From assembly GCA_934675045.1 (NCBI GenBank), contig CAKUPI010000135.1, positions 1-5,384 of the forward strand: DNA of 5,384 nucleotides, written 5' to 3'. The notes under the pieces are model-generated. The model ran no database searches and was not told the DNA's origin. It worked only from the letters and a program-made list of their open reading frames with translations. Source of the DNA: an uncultured Eubacteriales bacterium. Lineage in GTDB: Bacteria > Bacillota > Clostridia > Oscillospirales > Butyricicoccaceae. The translations under genes were made by a program, and so were the position numbers. Positions 1-4,897 of this stretch are shown here, one piece after another. How positions within the stretch are numbered: position 1 is the first letter of the stretch; each line of letters opens with the position of its first letter.

Positions 1-949
<949 letters not shown>

Positions 950-970
950 ACGACGCCTCCTTTCGCGGAT

Positions 971-1003
971 AAAAATTGATTCGACAACCGAGATTGTCGA
1001 ATC
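971..1003 (-). terminator. Stem-loop terminator after the SRP RNA gene
   Basis: On the minus strand a perfect 10-bp stem (GATTCGACAA with TTGTCGAATC, 994-1003 and 978-987) with a 6-nt loop is followed by AATTTTT. It lies 2 nt beyond the end of the SRP RNA terminal helix and about 7 nt before the dnaX Shine-Dalgarno, so it should end the SRP transcript. The stem has only 4 GC pairs and the U tract starts after AA, so partial read-through into dnaX is plausible (inference). Confidence 0.7.
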
Positions 1004-1005
1004 AT

Positions 1006-1306
1006 TACGGCAATTGACCCTGCCGTGCAAGGCATTTCGCGCTGTGCGCCCCACCCGGTATCCGCACCCTCGACTCAAGGTCGGTTGCCCCGCGGCACAC
1101 GCAAGGTGCCGCTTAATGCTGCTCGGTTCCCCGCCTGACATGGTTCACGGCTTCACGTTGCGCAGGACCGGCCTCTCATAGCTTCAGGTGCGGAGCTGCG
1201 ATGAAAAGCACAGCTCTCAAATGCTTCATTGCCCCCGCGTACAGCGGACTTCGGGTTACAAGGGACCGCTGCTCCCCCGGCCGGCACGGCAGGGGCAATT
1301 GCCGTA
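1006..1306 (-). ncRNA. ffs: Signal recognition particle RNA, large (Bacillus/Clostridium) type
   Basis: The RNA scaffold of the SRP; it binds Ffh and targets nascent membrane proteins. Seen on the minus strand: the Ffh-binding S domain with GGTCCTGCGCAACG (near 1150-1165), GTGAACC, TGTCAGG, a GGAA tetraloop (1127-1130) closed by CGG/CCG, then AGCAGCATTAAG. Further 5' is the Alu domain typical of the large Firmicute RNA, with GGGGGAGCAGCGG and GTCCGCTGTA resembling the B. subtilis scRNA. The ends are set by a terminal helix pairing 1284-1306 with 1006-1028: 22 of 23 positions pair, with one C.U mismatch. At about 301 nt it is somewhat longer than the roughly 270-nt mature B. subtilis RNA. The extra length may be a precursor helix removed by RNase III, so the mature ends could lie some nucleotides inside. 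Position upstream of dnaX agrees with Firmicutes. Confidence 0.95.
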
Positions 1307-1340
1307 TGAATTGCACCGGAAATGTTCTTCCAGCTTTAGT

Positions 1341-1369
1341 ATTATATTATATTTCCGCGTAAGAATCAA
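1341..1369 (-). promoter_or_regulatory. SigA-type promoter of the SRP RNA gene
   Basis: On the minus strand TTGATT (1364-1369) and a perfect TATAAT (1341-1346) are separated by exactly 17 bp. A second overlapping TATAAT lies at 1346-1351, but its spacing is only 12. A start near 1334 would leave a leader of about 28 nt before the SRP terminal helix. Strong, as expected for a stable RNA gene. Confidence 0.85.
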
Positions 1370-1505
1370 TTGATTTCTGAAAAACTTACTGTAAACAAAT
1401 CGGGGGCTTTCGGCAAAGCCGCCGCCGGCCCAAGCCCCGTCCCCGCGCGCGGCAGGGTATGCGGGCCGATTTTTTGCCGCAATAGTTTATTTTTATCGAA
1501 AGCCA
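1370..1505. other. Intergenic region between divergent promoters
   Basis: No convincing gene. It separates the SRP RNA promoter (minus) from the metNI leader promoter (plus). The left side is AT-rich. A small perfect hairpin GGCTTT-CGGC-AAAGCC lies at 1405-1420. An AT-rich block (AGTTTATTTTTATCGAAAG, about 1485-1502) directly precedes the metN -35 and could act as an UP element. The open frame across it in phase with metN has no ribosome binding site and reads as non-coding. Confidence 0.5.
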
Positions 1506-1534
1506 TTGACTTTTTCTCTGTGTTGTGTTATCCT
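1506..1534 (+). promoter_or_regulatory. SigA-type promoter of the metNI leader
   Basis: TTGACT (1506-1511), a 17-bp spacer and TATCCT (1529-1534) form a good housekeeping promoter. Transcription would start near 1541, giving a leader of about 260 nt before metN. The leader contains the peptide ORF and the attenuator. No obvious operator palindrome overlaps it, which fits control inside the leader rather than at initiation (inference). Confidence 0.8.
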
Positions 1535-1571
1535 CGATGGCATGCAAGACAACGGGAAAGGAGACTGCCGC

Positions 1572-1688
1572 ATGAAAGGCTGCAAGCGCCGCAATCTGAT
1601 GTGCATGGACATGGCCGCGATGGCGATGCCCATGGCGCGCCCTGCCCGCAAGCCGCCCGAACCCCGCGGCAGTCTGTTTGCCGCATAG
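1572..1688 (+). CDS. Methionine-rich leader peptide (38 aa) of metNI
   Basis: A short ORF from ATG 1572 to TAG 1686-1688, starting MKGCKRRNLMCMDMAAMAMP. The start is chosen because AAAGGAGA (1557-1564) ends 7 nt before it; the in-frame ATG at 1542 lies upstream of that site and lacks one. Met is at residues 1, 10, 12, 14, 17, 19 and 21, so 6 of residues 10-21 are Met; Cys is at 4 and 11. It lies between the promoter and a strong terminator, upstream of the methionine transporter genes, in a different frame from metN. By analogy with trp and his leader peptides, its translation rate would report charged elongator Met-tRNA. The C-terminal part (RPARKPPEPRGSLFAA) has no Met and carries the RNA arms. 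The peptide itself probably has no function. A chance ORF is possible, but the Shine-Dalgarno, Met cluster and context together argue against it. Confidence 0.82.
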   Translation: MKGCKRRNLMCMDMAAMAMPMARPARKPPEPRGSLFAA

Positions 1689-1722
1689 CGGAACCGGCAT
1701 TGCACAAGGGCAGGAAGCGCGC
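1635..1722 (+). promoter_or_regulatory. Candidate antiterminator helix of the metNI leader
   Basis: The core is 13 bp: GCGCGC (1635-1640) with GCGCGC (1717-1722), then CCTGCCC (1641-1647) with GGGCAGG (1708-1714), interrupted only by a 2-nt AA bulge (1715-1716). It can continue inward with GCAA (1648-1651) and TTGC (1700-1703), then GCCG (1652-1655) and CGGC (1695-1698). The apical loop holds another 6-bp hairpin (1666-1671 with 1679-1684) next to the leader stop codon. It fully sequesters the terminator 5' arm. Confidence 0.65.
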
Positions 1723-1743
1723 TTCGGGCTTCCTGCCTTTTTT
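1709..1743 (+). terminator. Attenuator terminator upstream of metN
   Basis: A perfect 10-bp stem GGCAGGAAGC (1709-1718) with GCTTCCTGCC (1728-1737), a 9-nt loop, and six T residues (1738-1743). It begins 20 nt after the leader peptide stop codon and ends about 60 nt before metN, with no complete gene upstream other than the leader peptide. Its position inside the metNI transcript makes it a regulated terminator rather than an operon end. Confidence 0.88.
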
Positions 1744-1753
1744 CCTGCGTCAG

Positions 1754-1798
1754 GGCAGCGCGGCGCGGGCCGCCGCTGCCGCAAAAAAACAGGAGGTG
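1754..1798 (+). promoter_or_regulatory. GC-rich hairpin, A tract and metN ribosome binding site
   Basis: GGCAGCG (1754-1760) pairs with CGCTGCC (1774-1780). An A7 tract (1783-1789) follows, then AGGAGGTG (1791-1798), which sets the TTG start of metN at 1805. The hairpin leaves the Shine-Dalgarno free, so it may serve as a 5' stabiliser of the read-through transcript (inference). GGGCAG at 1753-1758 repeats the terminator 5' arm. Confidence 0.5.
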
Positions 1799-1804
1799 TC
1801 TCCT

Positions 1805-2863
1805 TTGATCGAGCTCAAAAACATCTGCAAGGCCTTTTCCTCGGCCTCGGGGCGCGTCGAGGCGGTGCGCGACGTCAGCCTGCACATCGGCGCCGGGGAG
1901 ATTTTCGGCATCATCGGCCTGTCGGGCGCCGGGAAATCGACGCTCGTCCAGTGCATCAACCTGCTTCAGCGGCCCGATTCCGGCACCGTGACGGTCGGCG
2001 GCTGCGAGCTGACCGCCGTCGGCCCGAGGGAGCTGCGCGCCAGACGCCGCGGCATCGGCATGATCTTCCAGCACTTCAACCTGATGTCCTCGCGCACCGT
2101 TTTGCAAAACGTCCTCTTCCCATTAAGGGGCAGCGGCATGACCCGGCAGCAGCAGCAGGCGCGCGCCGCCGAGCTTTTGGAGCTGGTCGGGCTGCCCGAC
2201 AAGGCGCAGGCCTACCCCTCGCAGCTGTCCGGCGGGCAAAAGCAGCGCGTCGCCATCGCGCGCGCTCTGGCCTTAAATCCAAGGGTGCTGCTGTGCGACG
2301 AGGCCACGTCGGCCCTCGACCCGCAGACGACCGGCTCCATTTTGCGGCTTCTGCGCGACCTCGGACGCCGTCTCGGGCTGACCATTGTCGTCATCACCCA
2401 CGAAATGGCCGTCGTCAAGGAAATCTGCGACCGCGTCGCCGTAATGCAAAACGGAAGAGTGGTCGAGCAGGGCGAGGTGTACCGCGTCTTTTCCAGCCCG
2501 CGGGAGGCCGTTACCCGGGAGCTGGTCGGCACGGCCACCCGCCTGCATCAGGTGCATGAGCTTTTGCAGGCCGGCTCCCCCGCCGTCGTACCGGGGCCGG
2601 ACGAGCTGCTGCTCGGTCTGACCTATACGGCGGACAATGTTTCGGACGCCATCATTTCGACGGCCTCGCGCCGCTTCGGCGTGGATTTGAGCATCATTTT
2701 CGGCAGCCTCGAGCTGGTGCAGAACACGCCGCTTGGCGGGCTGGTCGTCCTCGCCGGCGGCGATCGCGCGCGGATTGACGCGGCCGTCCGGTATCTGTTG
2801 GAAAAAAACGTGGGAGTGGAGGTAATTTCAGATGGCAGAGCTGCTGCAAAGGCTGGCGCCTAA
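1805..2863 (+). CDS. metN: Methionine ABC transporter ATP-binding protein MetN
   Basis: The ATPase that powers MetNI import of methionine (D-/L-Met and derivatives in the family) across the cytoplasmic membrane. From TTG 1805 it has 352 residues, close to the 343 of E. coli MetN. Walker A GLSGAGKST (38-46); Q-loop FQHFN (88-92), a MetN hallmark; signature LSGGQ (141-145); Walker B VLLCDEA (161-167); D-loop SALD (169-172); switch His199. The C-terminal NIL (ACT-like) domain, about 268-345, is where family members bind Met for transinhibition, so the protein is probably also feedback-controlled. The start follows AGGAGGTG at a good distance and begins MIELKNI as in homologs; the frame stays open back to 1370, but that extension has no family similarity. 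Expression is probably gated by the upstream leader. The last 32 bp overlap metI. No key residue is missing. Confidence 0.96.
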   Translation: MIELKNICKAFSSASGRVEAVRDVSLHIGAGEIFGIIGLSGAGKSTLVQCINLLQRPDSGTVTVGGCELTAVGPRELRARRRGIGMIFQHFNLMSSRTVLQNVLFPLRGSGMTRQQQQARAAELLELVGLPDKAQAYPSQLSGGQKQRVAIARALALNPRVLLCDEATSALDPQTTGSILRLLRDLGRRLGLTIVVITHEMAVVKEICDRVAVMQNGRVVEQGEVYRVFSSPREAVTRELVGTATRLHQVHELLQAGSPAVVPGPDELLLGLTYTADNVSDAIISTASRRFGVDLSIIFGSLELVQNTPLGGLVVLAGGDRARIDAAVRYLLEKNVGVEVISDGRAAAKAGA

Positions 2864-3512
2864 CGTCATGGGCAAGCTGCCCGAGCTGTGGGAGCGCTGC
2901 GGCCAGACCCTAATCATGCTTCTCGTTTCGGGCCTTATCTCTTTTCTGTTCGGAATGGCGCTCGGCGTTTTGCTGACGGTCACGCGCCGCGGCGGCATCC
3001 TGCCCAACGCCGTTCTTTTCACCGCGGCGGACAAGGCGGTCAACATTTTCCGCTCCGTCCCCTTTATCATTCTGCTCTTCGCCCTCATTCCGCTGACCCG
3101 CGCCGTCGCCGGCACGGCCATCGGCACCCGCGGCGCCATTCTGCCCCTCATTTTCGGCACCGTACCCTTCTTCAGCCGCCAGATCGAAAGCGCGCTTTCA
3201 GAGCTGCCCGACGGGCTGGTGCGGGCGGCGCAGTCGATGGGCGTCGGCCCGCTGGGCATCATCACCCGCGTCTACCTGCGCGAATGCATTCCCGGCATCG
3301 TCCGCGCCGCCACCATCACCTTTGTCAGCCTGGTCGGCCTGACGGCCATGGCCGGCGCCGTCGGCGGCGGCGGTCTGGGCGACTTCGCCATCCGCTACGG
3401 CTACCAGCGCAATCAAATGGACGTCACGTACGCAAGCGTGCTCATTCTGCTGCTGCTCGTCAGCGTCATTCAGTGGATAGGCAGGCTCGTCATCCGCAAA
3501 ACGACACATTGA
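2832..3512 (+). CDS. metI: Methionine ABC transporter permease MetI
   Basis: Membrane-spanning subunit that forms the methionine channel with MetN. It has 226 residues (E. coli 217). Hydrophobic segments at about 25-50, 72-92, 99-115, 155-180 and 200-219 fit the five-helix MetI fold. Family blocks: VNIFRSVPFIILL (70-82), the coupling EAA-type loop about 121-141 (with AAQSMG at 132-137), and AATITFVSLVGLTAMAGAVG (159-178) plus GGGLG (179-183). ATG 2832 is supported by GGAGG (2818-2822). It overlaps the metN end by 32 bp, so translation is probably coupled. A terminator follows right after the stop. No metQ gene for the substrate-binding lipoprotein follows; a MetQ from elsewhere must serve this permease, or the substrate is supplied differently. 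Confidence 0.96.
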   Translation: MAELLQRLAPNVMGKLPELWERCGQTLIMLLVSGLISFLFGMALGVLLTVTRRGGILPNAVLFTAADKAVNIFRSVPFIILLFALIPLTRAVAGTAIGTRGAILPLIFGTVPFFSRQIESALSELPDGLVRAAQSMGVGPLGIITRVYLRECIPGIVRAATITFVSLVGLTAMAGAVGGGGLGDFAIRYGYQRNQMDVTYASVLILLLLVSVIQWIGRLVIRKTTH

Positions 3513-3515
3513 GCC

Positions 3516-3540
3516 AAAAGCCCCGCACGGGGCTTTTTTT
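3516..3540 (+). terminator. Terminator at the end of metNI
   Basis: AAAAGCCCCG and CGGGGCTTTT form an uninterrupted stem with a very short CA loop (in practice a 4-nt loop), running into T7 (3534-3540). It starts 4 nt after the metI stop codon. The A tract upstream of the stem means it could also work in the opposite direction. Confidence 0.92.
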
Positions 3541-3598
3541 GCGCTGCGCGGCATCCGGTGCGGATATCCCCCGTTTTGCATAAAATGGCCGGCAAACC

Positions 3599-3627
3599 TG
3601 TACAAAACGCCCGATCAATTGTATACT
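3599..3627 (+). promoter_or_regulatory. tetR-family gene promoter with an imperfect inverted repeat
   Basis: TGTACA (3599-3604), 17 bp, TATACT (3622-3627). The arms TGTACAA (3599-3605) and TTGTATA (3619-3625) form an inverted repeat matching at 6 of 7 positions across a 13-bp spacer, so the repeat covers both the -35 and -10. Such placement is typical of autorepressing TetR proteins, but the repeat is short and AT-rich. Promoter fairly likely; operator role is inference. Confidence 0.5.
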
Positions 3628-3655
3628 AAGGAAAAAGGCTGCGGGAGGTGCACCG

Positions 3656-4315
3656 ATGGGAGAACTTCATCCCAACAAAAAACTGATTTTTGACGCCATT
3701 GAAGCGCTCATTGTGGAGCAGGGGATTGAAGCCGTCACCTTTTCCGAGCTGGCCCGGCGGTGCTATTTGCAGCCCAGCGGCGTCATTTACTATTTCAAGA
3801 GCAAAAACAATATGCTGCGTGAGTTTTTTGCCTACATCCTCCAGCGCGTCCGGGACACCGATACTCTGGACGGCGCCGAGGCGGCGGAGATTGAAAACCC
3901 CGCCGAGGCCTTTTGCCGGTTTGTCGACACCGTACTTTTTTCGCAGAGCTACAACGAGCCGCTCTCTGCCGCCCTGCTGCGCAGCACCTTTTCCGCCCCC
4001 CTCTCCGATCGGTCGACCCGCGATCTGATGGCGTCCTCCCTGCTTTATTCCATCCAGTCCGTCATGCAGAAGGTCCTTTGGTTTCGCGAAACGGGCATTT
4101 TTGAAGAAAGCCGCTTTGGCCAAAGCCTCTCCTGCTTCATCTATGCCGTCATCGGTTATCAGTACACCGGCTATATCGGCTGCGCGCCCCCCGCCGAGCT
4201 GCAAAGCCTGCTGTCCCCCCATCTGGCGGCCGAGCACATCAAGCGCAGCTTTTTAAAAGACGGCCTTTATCCTCTTTCGGGCAAAACTCCGCAGGATTCT
4301 GCATCTACGCCTTGA
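3656..4315 (+). CDS. TetR/AcrR-family transcriptional regulator
   Basis: 219 residues, the usual size for the family. The N-terminal DNA-binding domain (about 8-54) has the typical pattern: helix 1 KLIFDAIEALIVEQGIEAVT (9-28), helix-turn-helix FSELARRCYLQPSGVIYYF (29-47) with the characteristic YYF-K-SK block (45-50) and a Leu at 54. The rest is helical and diverged, as expected for a ligand-binding and dimer domain; it contains several aromatic and Cys residues, but no ligand can be read from it. ATG 3656 follows GGGAGGTG (3643-3650). It has its own promoter after the metI terminator and no terminator before the tRNA gene, so some transcripts may run into the tRNA. Its target is unknown; autoregulation is suggested by the repeat over its promoter, and control of metNI is not supported by any shared site I could see. 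Confidence 0.88.
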   Translation: MGELHPNKKLIFDAIEALIVEQGIEAVTFSELARRCYLQPSGVIYYFKSKNNMLREFFAYILQRVRDTDTLDGAEAAEIENPAEAFCRFVDTVLFSQSYNEPLSAALLRSTFSAPLSDRSTRDLMASSLLYSIQSVMQKVLWFRETGIFEESRFGQSLSCFIYAVIGYQYTGYIGCAPPAELQSLLSPHLAAEHIKRSFLKDGLYPLSGKTPQDSASTP

Positions 4316-4340
4316 CAATCGCCTGCAAATAGTGTATTGT
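4312..4340 (+). promoter_or_regulatory. Promoter of the tRNA-Ser gene
   Basis: A consensus TTGACA (4312-4317), 17 bp, TATTGT (4335-4340). The -35 box includes the stop codon of the preceding tetR-family gene (TGA 4313-4315). The start would be near 4347, giving a 5' leader of about 40 nt with a 6-bp hairpin CGCAGC/GCTGCG (4352-4357 with 4365-4370) to be removed by RNase P. Confidence 0.82.
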
Positions 4341-4387
4341 AGATAAAGCTCCGCAGCGGTCAAAGCTGCGCCGCCACAAGAAAATAG

Positions 4388-4478
4388 GGAGCGGTATCGA
4401 AGTGGTTATAACGGCCCTGACTCGAAATCAGGTGTACCAGCAATGGTACCGTGGGTTCGAATCCCACCCGCTCCGCCA
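4388..4478 (+). tRNA. tRNA-Ser (anticodon CGA)
   Basis: Acceptor stem GGAGCGG (4388-4394) with CCGCTCC (4468-4474), discriminator G and encoded CCA (4476-4478). D arm with GTGGTTATAACGG. Anticodon stem CCTGA/TCAGG with loop CTCGAAA; anticodon CGA at 4423-4425, reading UCG. A long class II variable arm (TACC with GGTA around AGCAAT) and T arm GTGGG-TTCGAAT-CCCAC (4451-4467). Length 91 nt, normal for Ser. It is a single gene with its own promoter and terminator. Confidence 0.97.
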
Positions 4479-4480
4479 CC

Positions 4481-4517
4481 AAAAAAGCCTGTAATCCAGC
4501 CGATTGCAGGCTTTTTT
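4481..4517 (+). terminator. Terminator after tRNA-Ser
   Basis: GCCTGTAATC (4487-4496) pairs with GATTGCAGGC (4502-4511) through 10 pairs including one U.G wobble, loop CAGCC, followed by T6 (4512-4517). Preceded by A6, so the helix can extend by A-U pairs and may be bidirectional. It starts 2 nt after the CCA end. Confidence 0.92.
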
Positions 4518-4762
4518 CTTTTCCCGGCAAGCTCCGTATGCTTCCCGCCGCCCTCTCCCGCGCCGCGCAGGCCCCGGCGGCTTTTGACGCCGCTTCCCGG
4601 CAGGGCGGGTGCTTCCTCCACGGCCCGCGCCGGGCGATTTGGGTTGTGCCTTGCCTTTTCCCTCCCCCGAGGCGCCGCGCCCGCATGGGCCGAAAGCCGC
4701 CCGCGCCGGGGCGGACCTTCGGGCGCGCGCCCGCTGTTTTTTCCGCCAAACGGCAACAGTCG
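4518..4762. other. GC-rich intergenic region without a convincing gene
   Basis: About 245 bp. Open frames on both strands exist, but none has a ribosome binding site with protein-like composition. The minus-strand frames that cross the tRNA produce peptides often annotated by mistake from tRNA antisense sequence. The only structure noticed is the palindrome and T6 near its right end, listed separately. Confidence 0.5.
4720..4742 (+). terminator. Weak terminator-like palindrome
   Basis: CGGGC-GCGC-GCCCG (4720-4733) is followed by CTG and T6 (4737-4742). The stem is only 5 bp and is separated from the T tract by 3 nt, with no evident gene ending here. It may be a back-up stop for tRNA read-through or a chance product of high GC. 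Confidence 0.3.
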
Positions 4763-4791
4763 TTGCGAAATGCGCCGCGGCGCGGTATACT
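4763..4791 (+). promoter_or_regulatory. Promoter of the membrane-protein gene
   Basis: TTGCGA (4763-4768), 17 bp, TATACT (4786-4791). The start would be near 4798, leaving a 5' leader of about 100 nt before the TTG start. Confidence 0.65.
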
Positions 4792-4797
4792 TACATT

Positions 4798-4897
4798 ATC
4801 AGCCGTTTCCGAAAACGCCGCTTTGACGGCGCTTTTGACAAGGCCGGAAAACCTGCGGCGAGATGCCCCTCTGCCGCCCGGAAAGGAGGAACCGCCG
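4798..4897 (+). promoter_or_regulatory. 5' leader of the membrane-protein gene with two hairpins and the RBS
   Basis: First hairpin: AAAACGCCG (4812-4820) with CGGCG and, after a bulged C, TTTT (4827-4836). Second: GCGGC-g-AGA (4855-4863) with TCT-GCCGC (4870-4877), 8 pairs with one bulged G. AAAGGAGG (4882-4889) follows 4 nt later and defines the TTG start at 4898. Neither matches a riboswitch class I recognise; the first resembles a poor terminator. Confidence 0.35.

Larger units (their letters stand above)
1613..1743 (+). promoter_or_regulatory. Candidate methionine-responsive transcription attenuator (whole switch)
   Basis: Three mutually exclusive or nested helices can be drawn by hand. 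(1) A pause-type hairpin over the Met codons, 1613-1623 with 1630-1642 (10 pairs, one C.C mismatch, a GG bulge). (2) An antiterminator, 1635-1655 with 1695-1722. (3) A terminator, 1709-1718 with 1728-1737, followed by T6. Helix 2 takes the whole 5' arm of helix 3 and overlaps helix 1. A ribosome stalled at Met10-Met14 (codons 1599-1613) would block helix 1 and leave 1635-1655 free for helix 2, so metNI is read. Free passage would favour helices 1 and 3. S-box (SAM-I) and T-box conserved motifs were looked for and not seen. Folding energies were not computed. Confidence 0.72.

Noticed and set aside
1188..1373. A 61-codon plus-strand frame.
   Set aside because: It is antisense to the SRP RNA and its promoter, with no RBS.
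1364..1375. A perfect 12-bp palindrome AATCAATTGATT over the SRP RNA -35 box.
   Set aside because: Short and AT-rich, and explained by the TTGATT -35 box; no second copy near the metN promoter.
1370..1804. A 145-codon in-frame extension upstream of the metN TTG start.
   Set aside because: It crosses the promoter, leader peptide and terminator in another frame, has no start signal and shows no MetN similarity. MetN homologs start at MIELKNI, where the strong RBS is.
1541..1804. A SAM (S-box) riboswitch or Met T-box as the regulator of metNI.
   Set aside because: The conserved S-box core and the T-box AGGGTGGNACCGCG sequence are absent on reading. A covariance-model search would settle this.
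4348..4392. GCTCC in the tRNA leader complementary to the tRNA 5' acceptor strand GGAGC.
   Set aside because: Only 5 bp; the 7-bp acceptor stem would win. Treated as chance.
4570..4720. Many GC-rich potential hairpins in the gap after the tRNA terminator.
   Set aside because: Expected by chance at this base composition; no conserved loop, T tract or gene relation except the palindrome at 4720-4742.
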